A stretch of 8,546 bases of DNA from an uncultured Flavobacteriaceae bacterium (GTDB taxonomy: Bacteria > Bacteroidota > Bacteroidia > Flavobacteriales > Flavobacteriaceae): contig CALZKX010000125.1 in assembly GCA_945788155.1 (NCBI GenBank), positions 1 through 8,546 on the forward strand. Direction: 5' to 3'. The notes under the pieces are model-generated. The model saw only the letters and a list, made by a program, of their open reading frames with translations. It was not told the origin of the DNA and ran no database searches. This document shows positions 1 through 6,527 of this stretch, piece by piece; position 1 is the first letter of the stretch, and each line of letters begins with the position of its first letter. The translations under genes were made by a program, and so were the position numbers.

Positions 1-289
1 CCCTGAAGAAATTGAACTGGAATTTATAGATTATGGTGCAGAAGAAGTCTTTGCAGATGATGATGGTATTTTAATTTATGCGCCTTTTGAAAGTTTTGGA
101 GCCATTCAAGCTGCCTTAGAAGAACGTAATATAGACATCCTCTCCTCTGGATTTGAACGCATCCCACAAGTCACTAAACAATTAAATGCCGAAGAAGTTG
201 CTGATGTAGAGAAACTTCTTGAAAAGCTGGAAGAAGATGATGATGTACAAAATGTATATCATACTATGGAAGAAAGTGTTGAGGAATAA
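1..289 (+). CDS. yebC: YebC/TACO1 family protein, C-terminal part (5' end outside window)
   Basis: About 95 codons are visible, with the first full codon at base 2 and a TAA stop at 287-289. The translation has the family's C-terminal domain: an acidic start (PEEIELEFIDYGAEEV), a central IPQ motif (ERIPQVTKQL), and the closing helix and strand with DDVQNVYHT before a glutamate-rich tail. Full-length YebC proteins are about 240 residues, so roughly 60% lies upstream of the window. The family was long annotated as a DNA-binding transcriptional regulator. The mitochondrial relative TACO1 is a translational activator, and bacterial members have more recently been tied to translation of proline-rich stretches. 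I see no strong intrinsic terminator right after the stop. The gene converges on the minus-strand DUF6090 region, with a MITE-like element between them. Confidence 0.93.
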   Translation, partial: PEEIELEFIDYGAEEVFADDDGILIYAPFESFGAIQAALEERNIDILSSGFERIPQVTKQLNAEEVADVEKLLEKLEEDDDVQNVYHTMEESVEE

Positions 290-308
290 TTGAAGACAAT
301 AAATATAC

Positions 309-317
309 TCACATTAC
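309..317. repeat. Left flanking direct repeat (putative target-site duplication)
   Basis: TCACATTAC is repeated exactly at 466-474. Extending two bases outward gives ACTCACATTAC against ATTCACATTAC, a match of 10 in 11. The repeats abut the inverted-repeat ends, as expected for duplicated target DNA at a transposition site. Confidence 0.65.
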
Positions 318-465
318 CCGTTGTGCATTTTAAACATTTCATCGATTTTTTCCCTAACCCTAAAGGTAATATCGATGAAATTTCAGGTTCTTCCTTTAGG
401 ATAAGAGGTAAAAAACTTGAAATTTCACATTTTTTAGTGAAATACAGTCATAATGCACAACGGAT
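316..465. mobile_element. MITE-like non-coding element with terminal inverted repeats and flanking direct repeats
   Basis: A perfect 12-bp inverted repeat bounds the element: CCGTTGTGCATT at 318-329 and AATGCACAACGG at 452-463. Taking the ends as 316 and 465 gives 14-bp ends (ACCCGTTGTGCATT and ATCCGTTGTGCATT) with one mismatch. A direct repeat TCACATTAC lies outside them at 309-317 and 466-474. It is read as a target-site duplication of 7 bp (with ends 316/465) or 9-11 bp (with ends 318/463). No transposase is encoded, and the interior is short and full of hairpins. The ACCC-like tip and 7-9 bp duplication would suit an IS982-type transposase acting in trans, but that assignment is from memory and uncertain. 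The weak open frame running through it is not a credible gene. Confidence 0.7.
336..443. repeat. Internal hairpins of the MITE-like element
   Basis: Three further complementary pairs sit inside the terminal repeats. ATTTCATCGAT (336-346) pairs perfectly with ATCGATGAAAT (371-381). ATTTCAC (422-428) pairs with GTGAAAT (437-443) around an 8-base loop. CCTAAAGG (359-366), in the loop of the first hairpin, is complementary to CCTTTAGG (393-400) outside it, which would form a pseudoknot. As RNA or single-stranded DNA the whole element would fold as a closed multi-branch structure. Confidence 0.6.
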
Positions 466-474
466 TCACATTAC
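466..474. repeat. Right flanking direct repeat (putative target-site duplication)
   Basis: Second exact copy of TCACATTAC (first at 309-317). If the element ends at 463, the two bases AT at 464-465 belong to an 11-bp duplication with one mismatch. If it ends at 465, the duplication is the 7 bp TCACATT. Confidence 0.65.
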
Positions 475-542
475 TATTTTGTGTATTGCCTTAATTTCCA
501 AAACAATTTTAACGACTTAATTGGCAAATGGGAATATTATTG

Positions 543-587
543 CTAAGAACTTGAAAATGGTATAGCTTGAAATACTAACGTTCTTAG
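543..587. other. 8-bp inverted repeat between convergent genes
   Basis: CTAAGAAC (543-550) and GTTCTTAG (580-587) are perfect reverse complements separated by 29 bases. They sit between convergent yebC and the DUF6090 region. A transcript from either strand could form this stem, but neither side has a good U-tract, so calling it a terminator is not justified. Apart from this repeat I see nothing else in 475-583. Confidence 0.3.
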
Positions 588-640
588 GAAAGAAGAATTT
601 GAATACGCTTGTGACGGATTTTTCTAAAGAATTTTATCAT
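584..640 (-). pseudogene. Stub of a second DUF6090 paralog (first ~10 codons recognisable)
   Basis: Three bases after the DUF6090 stop codon, the minus strand has a new ATG followed by MIKFFRKIRHKRIQILLS and a TAA stop. MIKFFRKIR is the typical N-terminal opening of DUF6090 proteins and shares its first six residues with the intact neighbour. The identity covers 20 bases (TCTAAAGAATTTTATCATTA at 623-642 and 1391-1410). After that the DNA differs, yet the stub's KIR fits my memory of the family pattern better than the neighbour's HIR. This points to an independent paralog rather than a simple copy. The rest of the gene is absent or unrecognisable. It is likely a remnant of a tandem DUF6090 array shortened by deletion. 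It could instead be a fortuitous short reading frame. Confidence 0.5.
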
Positions 641-643
641 TAG

Positions 644-1408
644 CTAGTCTTTAATTTCAGCATTAATTTGTTCTATTAATTGCTGCATGGTCGTTTTTAG
701 CATTTTATATGCTGATTTTTGCCCTTCTAAATTATATAATTTTTGACGTAACATATTTAACACAAAAATCTCATCTCTGTAATCTTCAATAGTTTTAGGC
801 GGTATTTTAGACTGTTTTATATCTACCCTTGTAAAATCATCATACCCAACTAAGCCTGGAGTAGCTTGTGGCGTATGATCGAAATTTAACATAAAAGGAG
901 CAATAATATTTCTTGTATAATCCAGCATAGCAGTATCCCAACCTTGGTATTTGTCATTATAATATTTTGTAATGGAGTCTGTTAAATTCTGGTTCTTTAT
1001 ATACTCTATTTGTCCTGACGATATAATATTATTGAATGTAGTTTTATTTTGGTCAAACGAAATGAGATAAAGCATAGATTTTAAATTATCACGAAATACA
1101 CTAATACTTGCATCTTTCTTTTGTAGAATCACATCTATACAAAATTTTAATTCTTCAGTATCTTTGTCAATTAAACCTATTTCATTAGACACTTGACTTA
1201 TATCGGAAGTAATATCAGTACTCAATCTTTTCAAAATAAACTGCTCTTGAATGGTTTCCTTTCGACTTTCATTCCAATTATTAATAGATAACGCTATTAA
1301 TATTCCAATAACCACGAGTATGATTTCTCCTATGGCGTATTTAAAGTACTTTGATGTTTTTCCAGTTTCCATGAGGTTTCTTCTTATATGTCTAAAGAAT
1401 TTTATCAT
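644..1408 (-). CDS. DUF6090 family membrane-anchored protein
   Basis: The product has 254 residues and no known biochemical function. The N-terminus MIKFFRHIRR is basic. It is followed by the family signature YAIGEIILVVIGILIALSIN, whose residues about 26-43 form one membrane helix, and then NNWNE. A soluble region follows, predicted extracytoplasmic and largely helical. It includes TTFNNIISSGQIEYIKN at about 123-139 and a C-terminal helix at about 222-252 that could be coiled-coil. Such proteins are common in Flavobacteriia, often in tandem copies. Its ATG overlaps the stop of the alkaline phosphatase gene (TAATG), so the two are probably translated in a coupled way from one mRNA. A stub of a second copy follows its stop codon. 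The assignment rests on the N-terminal signature and overall length. The role is unknown; an envelope function linked to the phosphatase is only inferred from the coupling. Confidence 0.88.
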   Translation of the reverse strand: MIKFFRHIRRNLMETGKTSKYFKYAIGEIILVVIGILIALSINNWNESRKETIQEQFILKRLSTDITSDISQVSNEIGLIDKDTEELKFCIDVILQKKDASISVFRDNLKSMLYLISFDQNKTTFNNIISSGQIEYIKNQNLTDSITKYYNDKYQGWDTAMLDYTRNIIAPFMLNFDHTPQATPGLVGYDDFTRVDIKQSKIPPKTIEDYRDEIFVLNMLRQKLYNLEGQKSAYKMLKTTMQQLIEQINAEIKD

Positions 1409-2526
1409 TATTTCCAGCCAGTTACTTTAAGTATCTTATGAAAAATCTCAGTGTTTTCATAGACGCCTAAAAACTCCTCGGCTCCTGGTCCAAAAGCAAA
1501 CACAGGAATTAAAGTTGCTGAGTGTGCATTTGTAGAAAAGATTCCAGAAACTTCACTATAATCCTGATATTCGCTTCCATCTGTCCTCTTTCTTGTGGTT
1601 GGTCCTAATGTAAATCCTCCGGTTTCATGATCTGCAGTAACAATAACCAAAGTATTACCATCTTTTTTAGCAAAATCTAAAGCTTTACCAATAGCATCAT
1701 CAAAATCAATTAATTCTGAGATTAAATAATCGGCATCATTAGCATGTCCTCCCCAATCTACTTGAGAGCCTTCTACCATCATGAAAAAGGGCGACCCTTT
1801 ATCGTTTAAATATCTAATACCTAATTCTGTTGCTCTGGGTAAATAATCTCCTCGACCCTTTGCTGCTGGTGGCATATGGTCTTGACCCAATAAGAACCCA
1901 ACTTTTGGTGCATTTTTAATACTTGCATAATCTTTTAAACTAACAGTATCTAAAAGAAAAGACTTGTTTTTAAATTCAGCTAGTAAATCAATATTGTCCT
2001 TTCGTTTGTTAAACCATTTTATGCCACCTCCTGCAAAAAAATCAACATCAGACTTTGCTAAATAACCAGCAATTTCTTCGTACATACCTCTATTTATGGA
2101 GTGTGCATAAAAACTAGCAGGTGTTGCATGTGTTATTGATGATGTAGAAACAACTCCAGACTTTATATTATTAGCCTTTGCTATTTCAACCAAAGTAGCC
2201 ACATGTGTTGAATCATCGGTAACTCCAATAGCACCATTATAAGACTTTATTCCAGATGCAAAAGCCGTTGCGCCAGCAGCAGAATCGGTAATATCTTCAC
2301 GAGATGATGAAGTTTTTATCAATCCAATGTGTTTAAAACGACCATAATTAGGCGGTGTTTCTTTAAAGAAAAAAGCAGATGATATTTGCGATAATCCTGT
2401 GCCATCACCAATAAGTAAAATGATGTTTTTTGGTGTGCTATTGGCTGTTACAGTTTGATTGCTAGCCGTTTTACATGACGCAAAGACGCAAATAAAACAT
2501 AGCAATATATACTTTAATAGTTTCAT
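1408..2526 (-). CDS. Alkaline phosphatase, PhoA superfamily, predicted lipoprotein
   Basis: The product has 372 residues and should hydrolyse phosphomonoesters outside the cytoplasm through a phosphoserine intermediate and bound metals. The signal peptide (residues 1-17) ends in a lipobox, FASC, with Cys18, so it is probably membrane-anchored. All core motifs of the family are visible: IGDG with metal ligand Asp41; TDSAAGAT with nucleophile Ser82; THAT with His133 and Thr135; a phosphate-binding Arg at about 146; VEGSQVDWGGH with Glu252, Asp257 and His261; TADHETGG with Asp299 and His300; and His335 in NAHSA. Position 133 is His where E. coli has Asp153, and Trp258 replaces E. coli Lys328, as in many non-enterobacterial enzymes. 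The protein is shorter than E. coli PhoA (about 450 before processing). The gene is the first of a coupled pair with the DUF6090 gene. I see no clear promoter in the 91 bp upstream. Confidence 0.95.
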   Translation of the reverse strand: MKLLKYILLCFICVFASCKTASNQTVTANSTPKNIILLIGDGTGLSQISSAFFFKETPPNYGRFKHIGLIKTSSSREDITDSAAGATAFASGIKSYNGAIGVTDDSTHVATLVEIAKANNIKSGVVSTSSITHATPASFYAHSINRGMYEEIAGYLAKSDVDFFAGGGIKWFNKRKDNIDLLAEFKNKSFLLDTVSLKDYASIKNAPKVGFLLGQDHMPPAAKGRGDYLPRATELGIRYLNDKGSPFFMMVEGSQVDWGGHANDADYLISELIDFDDAIGKALDFAKKDGNTLVIVTADHETGGFTLGPTTRKRTDGSEYQDYSEVSGIFSTNAHSATLIPVFAFGPGAEEFLGVYENTEIFHKILKVTGWK

Positions 2527-2617
2527 AAATAGTAATTTTAATTGAATGTACTTTGGTTAAAGGTCAAGCAATAATATAAGGGACAGAATTATGACAAGAT
2601 ACTAAAGTTCTATCAAA

Positions 2618-3052
2618 CTAATTATTAATAAAAGAAACCAATCTGTCTTTAATGAAATAGTTCCAGCCAGCAAGACAACTTTCTCTTCTGAACTCAGGGA
2701 TTGCGTCATCAAAATCTTCCATGACTATATTTGTTAGTCTAAGTAAGGTTTGGGAGTTTTGTTCAAATAGCTCGAAAGTGACATCTCCACTACCATCACA
2801 GTCTTTAAACGTCCAATTATAGGTTATCTTTTTCTGTGGAATCACCTCAGTAACTTTCCAAATATGCAAAAAATCCCTACTTGGTGCTTTTACATTAAAC
2901 TGTGTTGTAAATCCAATTTCTGCTTTAAAATCTGGGATATTATCAAAATACCATAAAAGCATTTGGTCAAGCTCAGTAATTGCTTTCCAAACTAGATTTA
3001 CAGGTTTTTCAAATAGTTGCTCAACTATTACTGGAGGATCGGTTATTTTCAT
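2618..3052 (-). CDS. SRPBCC / AHSA1-like (START-domain) protein
   Basis: The product has 144 residues and is predicted to be cytoplasmic, without a signal peptide or membrane helix. It looks like a single Bet v1-like helix-grip domain of the AHSA1 (activator of Hsp90 ATPase homolog 1-like) group. It opens with a first strand (VIVEQLFEKPVNLVWKAIT) and a WYFD segment at about 34-37. Alternating strands follow (GFTTQFNV, FLHIWKVTEVIPQKKITYNW, GDVTFELFE, TLLRLTNIV). The typical long C-terminal helix, AGWNYFIKDRLVSFI, spans about 128-142. These domains bind hydrophobic ligands, and most bacterial members have no assigned substrate. The ATG at 3052 is preceded by A/T-rich DNA in a 50-bp divergent spacer. 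The alkaline phosphatase gene lies 91 bp downstream on the same strand, so cotranscription is possible but not shown. Confidence 0.88.
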   Translation of the reverse strand: MKITDPPVIVEQLFEKPVNLVWKAITELDQMLLWYFDNIPDFKAEIGFTTQFNVKAPSRDFLHIWKVTEVIPQKKITYNWTFKDCDGSGDVTFELFEQNSQTLLRLTNIVMEDFDDAIPEFRRESCLAGWNYFIKDRLVSFINN

Positions 3053-3069
3053 TTTAAAATGTATTTCGT

Positions 3070-3088
3070 TTAAAAATACTATTTTTAA
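3070..3088. promoter_or_regulatory. A/T inverted repeat in divergent spacer
   Basis: TTAAAAAT-ACT-ATTTTTAA is a perfect 8-bp dyad in the 50-bp gap between the divergent SRPBCC and DUF2279-like genes. The position suits an operator or overlapping promoters. Because it is all A/T in AT-rich DNA, it could arise by chance. Confidence 0.2.
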
Positions 3089-3102
3089 GTAAAATGTAAT
3101 TC

Positions 3103-3465
3103 ATGAAACCTTTAGTTATTTCACTTTATCTCATTATTTTTTCATTTTCATCACTAAGTTTTGCTCAACAAGTTTCCGAAGATGATAAACTACATTTTGG
3201 AACAGGACTCCTAATATCAGGAGCTACTTATACTTTTGTTTACACTAAAACAAAAAACAAAAAGAAAGCTTTTTGGATGAGTTTAGGTGCTTCTGCATTA
3301 GCTGGGTTAACCAAAGAGCTTTATGATAGCACAAAAAAAGGAAATAGATTTGACACAGGAGAAGCTATTGCAACTACTGCTGGAGGCTTAACTGTGAGCA
3401 TTACTTTAGAAATATTTGTTGGAAGAAAAAAAAGAAAACCTATTTTACCAAACGCTCAATTATAG
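3103..3465 (+). CDS. Small DUF2279/YfiM-like exported or membrane protein
   Basis: The product has 120 residues. Residues 1-21 are a signal peptide with a likely SFA|QQ cleavage site. The mature part opens with DDKLHFGTG (about 27-35). Hydrophobic segments then lie at about 34-47, 56-69 and 88-107. Between them are KELYD (71-75) and GNRFDTGEAIATTAGG (80-95). The combination of DK-x-HF near the N-terminus, KE-x-YD, and a G-x-x-FD motif followed by a small-residue helix is characteristic of the YfiM/DUF2279 group, for which I know no established function. The C-terminus is strongly basic (GRKKRKP). Its last 26 bp overlap the 3' end of the convergent nitronate monooxygenase gene. The family call is from motif recognition only. 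Confidence 0.72.
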   Translation: MKPLVISLYLIIFSFSSLSFAQQVSEDDKLHFGTGLLISGATYTFVYTKTKNKKKAFWMSLGASALAGLTKELYDSTKKGNRFDTGEAIATTAGGLTVSITLEIFVGRKKRKPILPNAQL

Positions 3466-4387
3466 TTTTTGTAGGCAAAATTTGGTTTGTATGCTCAATA
3501 CTTGGTCCAGCAACCCAAACCGTTTTATAAGTCGCTTTAGTAGCTGCATTTTTAGTAGCATTCATCCCAATTGAAAAACGAATCATTTTCACCCATTTTT
3601 TAAGCTTTTTATTCTTGTTTAAAACCGATTCTAACCATGTCGCTTTGGTACCAATTTTTTGTACATAAGGCGTATTGATTACTGTGCAGGGAGTTCCTGA
3701 AATTCGTTCGGTAACTACAATATCATCTGCGCCATAATCTACACAGGCTTGCTTATATTCGTCGGTCACACTTGCTTCTGCTGAAGCTATAAATGGACTT
3801 CCAACGGATACTCCAGCTGCGCCATAGCTTAACATTTTATCAATATCTGCCTTACAACCAACACCACCAGCCGAAATAACTGGAATATTGCAATTTGAAA
3901 CCAAATGTTTTATTAACTCTTCAGGTGTTTTATTGCCTCTATGTCCACCAGCTTGATTATTTACAGCAATAATAGCATCTGCTCCTAAATCTTCTACTTT
4001 TTTTGCAAATTTTAAATCTACTACATCACAAAACACTTTGATACCCACTTTATGTGCTTGCTTAATGGTTTCTTCTGGGCTACCAAGAGAGGTAATAATA
4101 AAGTCGCAACCTTCTTCACATAATACTTCCAGTTGACCTTTGTATTTTACGTTAGATTTATTTACAATTAAATTAAACCCGAATGAACCTCCTTCAGGCT
4201 TAGCTGCTTTTAGCTCTTTAATAGCAACTCTTAACTCATCGAGTGTTCTGTAGTTTAATGCTGGAATGCAACCAGCAATGCCACCTTTCATAGCTTCAAC
4301 GACCATTTTAGTGTTGGATACTAAAAACATTGGAGCTTGAATGATGGGATATTTTATGTTTAAAAGTTGGCTAAGCTTGGTCGTCAT
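3440..4387 (-). CDS. Nitronate monooxygenase / 2-nitropropane dioxygenase family flavoprotein
   Basis: The product has 315 residues, normal for this FMN-dependent TIM-barrel family. Members oxidise alkyl nitronates such as propionate-3-nitronate, but related sequences include enoyl reductases, so the substrate is not certain. Visible motifs are IIQAPM (15-20) in the first strand, GFNLIV (70-75), ITSLGSPEE (98-106), NNQAGGHRG (143-151) with the expected catalytic His149, the FMN phosphate-binding ISAGGVG (171-177) and GAAGVSVGSPFIAS (189-202). The usual T-R-F after the second glycine motif is S-P-F here. There is no signal peptide, so it is cytoplasmic. A Bacteroidota -7 element lies 18 bp before the ATG, suggesting its own promoter, and dnaK upstream ends in a terminator. 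The 3' end overlaps the convergent small gene by 26 bp. Confidence 0.92.
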   Translation of the reverse strand: MTTKLSQLLNIKYPIIQAPMFLVSNTKMVVEAMKGGIAGCIPALNYRTLDELRVAIKELKAAKPEGGSFGFNLIVNKSNVKYKGQLEVLCEEGCDFIITSLGSPEETIKQAHKVGIKVFCDVVDLKFAKKVEDLGADAIIAVNNQAGGHRGNKTPEELIKHLVSNCNIPVISAGGVGCKADIDKMLSYGAAGVSVGSPFIASAEASVTDEYKQACVDYGADDIVVTERISGTPCTVINTPYVQKIGTKATWLESVLNKNKKLKKWVKMIRFSIGMNATKNAATKATYKTVWVAGPSIEHTNQILPTKTIIERLVK

Positions 4388-4404
4388 AATGATTTTGGTT
4401 TCAG

Positions 4405-4412
4405 CAAATATA
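4405..4412 (-). promoter_or_regulatory. Bacteroidota -7 promoter element (TATATTTG) for the nitronate monooxygenase gene
   Basis: On the minus strand the bases read TATATTTG, matching the Bacteroidota -7 consensus TAnnTTTG. It ends 18 bp before the ATG at 4387, leaving a short 5' leader. I do not see a matching TTG-type -33 element at the usual distance, so the call is moderate. Confidence 0.45.
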
Positions 4413-4420
4413 CTAATTAT

Positions 4421-4432
4421 TATGCATGCATA
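4421..4432. other. 12-bp perfect palindrome
   Basis: TATGCATGCATA is a perfect palindrome lying just upstream of the -7 element of the nitronate monooxygenase gene, roughly where a -33 element or operator would sit. A second palindrome, GTTTAATTAAAC, is at 4452-4463. The arms TTTTTGTT (4437-4444) and AACAAAAA (4461-4468) are also complementary. Regulatory meaning is unproven. Confidence 0.25.
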
Positions 4433-4480
4433 GTAGTTTTTGTTATCTTGAGTTTAATTAAACAAAAAGTATAATTAACA

Positions 4481-4496
4481 CCTTCCTCAAGGAAGG
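4481..4496. other. Short perfect hairpin downstream of the dnaK terminator
   Basis: CCTTCC-TCAA-GGAAGG forms a 6-bp stem with a 4-base loop. It sits 9 bp past the dnaK terminator stem. It lacks a following U-tract on the minus strand, so it could be a secondary stop or 3'-end stabiliser, or part of a dispersed repeat. Confidence 0.35.
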
Positions 4497-4498
4497 AA

Positions 4499-4529
4499 TA
4501 AAAAAAGCACAACCATTTTAGATTGTGCT
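4499..4529 (-). terminator. Intrinsic terminator of dnaK
   Basis: Reading the minus strand, AGCACAA (4529-4523) pairs with TTGTGCT (4512-4506) around a 10-base loop. A run of seven T residues follows (4506-4500). It begins 28 bp after the dnaK stop codon and separates dnaK from the nitronate monooxygenase promoter. Confidence 0.8.
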
Positions 4530-4557
4530 CTTCTTATTGTTAAAATAATCTTATGTG

Positions 4558-6474
4558 TTATTTCACTTCTTCGAAGTCAACGTCTTCCACATCACTACCT
4601 TCTTCTTGTCCATTTTGTCCCGAAACGTCGGGAGCATCTGGTCCTGGAGCTTCTCCTCCTTGCTGTGCTTCAGCTTGAGCCTTGTACATTTCTTCAGAGG
4701 CTACTTTCCATGCTTCGTTTATTTTATCTAAAGCAGGAGTGATAACTTCTAAATCTTTAGACTCATAAGCTTTTTTCAATTCTTCTAAAGCATCTTCAAT
4801 TGGCTTCTTTTTATCATCAGATAATTTATCACCAAACTCTTCTAATTGTTTTTCCGTTTGAAAAATCATAGAATCAGCTTCATTTAATTTTTGAGCACTT
4901 TCTACCGCATTTTTATCTGCTTCGGCATTTGCTTCAGCATCTGCTTTCATTTTTTCTATTTCTTCTTCAGTTAAACCAGAAGAGGCTTCAATACGAATAT
5001 CTTGTGTTTTATTGGTCGCTTTATCTGTAGCCGATACTTTAATGATACCATTGGCATCAATATCAAACGTTACTTCAATTTGCGGTGTACCACGTCTTGC
5101 TGGTGGAATACCATCTAAGTGAAAACGTCCAATTGTTTTATTGTCGGCAGCCATAGCTCTTTCACCTTGTAACACATGAATTTCTACAGAAGGTTGATTA
5201 TCTGCTGCTGTTGAAAACACTTGAGATTTCTTTGTTGGGATGGTTGTATTGGCTTCAATTAGCTTTGTAAACACATTACCCATTGTTTCAATACCAAGTG
5301 ATAAAGGTGTTACATCTAAAAGTAATACATCTTTAACATCTCCTGTTAACACACCACCTTGAATACCTGCACCTAATGACACAACTTCGTCTGGATTAAC
5401 TCCTTTACTTGGTGTTTTTCCAAAGAATTTCTCAACAGCTTCCTGTACAGCAGGAATACGTGTAGATCCACCTACCAAAATAACTTCATCTATATCACTT
5501 TTGCTTAAACCAGCTGCTTTTAATGCAGACGCACAAGGCTCGATAGTACGCTTTACTAAGTCGTCAATTAATTGCTCGAATTTTGAACGTGTTAACGTAC
5601 GTACCAAGTGTTTTGGGCCACTAGCTGTTGCTGTAATATATGGTAAATTGATTTCTGTTTGGGCAGAAGATGATAATTCAATCTTCGCTTTTTCGGCAGC
5701 TTCTTTTAAGCGTTGAAGGGACATTGGGTCTTTACGTAAGTCCATACCTTCTTCAGTATTAAACTCATCTGCTAACCAATTGATGATTTTTTCATCTACA
5801 TCGTCACCACCTAAATGCGTATCACCATCGGTAGATAGTACTTCAAATACACCGTCTCCTAATTCAAGGATAGACACATCATGTGTTCCTCCACCAAAAT
5901 CAAAAACCACTATTTTTTGGTCTTTACCTTTTTTATCCATACCATAAGCCAATGCTGCAGCTGTTGGTTCGTTAATTATTCTACGAACCTTTAAACCTGC
6001 AATTTCACCAGCTTCTTTAGTAGCTTGACGTTGGCTATCGTTAAAGTAAGCTGGTACTGTAATAACAGCTTCTGTTACATCAGTTCCTAAATAGTCTTCA
6101 GCAGTTTTCTTCATTTTTTGAAGAATCATTGCCGATAATTCTTGAGGCGTATATAGGCGACCATCGATATCTACTCTTGGTGTATCGTTATCACCTTTTA
6201 CCACTTTATATGGCACGCGCTCTGCTTCTTTTTTAGACTCAGAATACTTATTACCCATAAAACGTTTAATTGAATAAACTGTTTTAGTTGGGTTTGTTAC
6301 TGCTTGACGTTTCGCTGGATCACCAACCTTAATCTCACCACCTTCTACAAAAGCAATTACAGATGGTGTTGTGCGTTTTCCTTCTGCATTTGGGATTACT
6401 ACAGGTTCGTTACCTTCCATAACCGAAACACAAGAGTTTGTTGTTCCTAAGTCAATTCCAATAATTTTACTCAT
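4558..6474 (-). CDS. dnaK: Molecular chaperone DnaK (Hsp70)
   Basis: The product has 638 residues, the same length as E. coli DnaK. This cytoplasmic ATP-driven chaperone binds exposed hydrophobic peptides and works with DnaJ and GrpE, neither of which is in this window. The ATPase domain (about 1-380) has all three Hsp70 signatures: IDLGTTNS (7-14), VVFDFGGGTHDVSI (189-202) and VILVGGSTRIPAVQE (331-345). Lys70, Glu169 and Thr197 match known catalytic positions. The linker DVLLLDVTPL (382-391) leads into the substrate-binding domain. The helical lid runs to about 600, followed by a Gly/Pro/Gln-rich tail and the acidic end DVEDVDFEEVK. His198 replaces the usual Phe of GGGTFD, which I recall as common in Bacteroidota. 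The gene stands alone, with a terminator downstream and a sigma-54-like promoter upstream. Confidence 0.99.
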   Translation of the reverse strand: MSKIIGIDLGTTNSCVSVMEGNEPVVIPNAEGKRTTPSVIAFVEGGEIKVGDPAKRQAVTNPTKTVYSIKRFMGNKYSESKKEAERVPYKVVKGDNDTPRVDIDGRLYTPQELSAMILQKMKKTAEDYLGTDVTEAVITVPAYFNDSQRQATKEAGEIAGLKVRRIINEPTAAALAYGMDKKGKDQKIVVFDFGGGTHDVSILELGDGVFEVLSTDGDTHLGGDDVDEKIINWLADEFNTEEGMDLRKDPMSLQRLKEAAEKAKIELSSSAQTEINLPYITATASGPKHLVRTLTRSKFEQLIDDLVKRTIEPCASALKAAGLSKSDIDEVILVGGSTRIPAVQEAVEKFFGKTPSKGVNPDEVVSLGAGIQGGVLTGDVKDVLLLDVTPLSLGIETMGNVFTKLIEANTTIPTKKSQVFSTAADNQPSVEIHVLQGERAMAADNKTIGRFHLDGIPPARRGTPQIEVTFDIDANGIIKVSATDKATNKTQDIRIEASSGLTEEEIEKMKADAEANAEADKNAVESAQKLNEADSMIFQTEKQLEEFGDKLSDDKKKPIEDALEELKKAYESKDLEVITPALDKINEAWKVASEEMYKAQAEAQQGGEAPGPDAPDVSGQNGQEEGSDVEDVDFEEVK

Positions 6475-6527
6475 AACTTATTTATTCTTTAATTGTGTTG
6501 AATTTCATTTTAATACACATAACAATT

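Noticed and set aside
290..520. 76-codon open frame starting with TTG right after yebC
   Set aside because: It runs through the inverted-repeat element and its hairpins, starts at a TTG with no context, and the translation has no recognisable domain.
3053..3102. TAnnTTTG promoter for the DUF2279-like gene
   Set aside because: No exact match is found in the 50-bp spacer; only A/T-rich near matches exist.
5501..5716. 71-codon plus-strand frame inside dnaK
   Set aside because: It lies entirely antisense to a highly conserved dnaK coding region, which explains the open frame.
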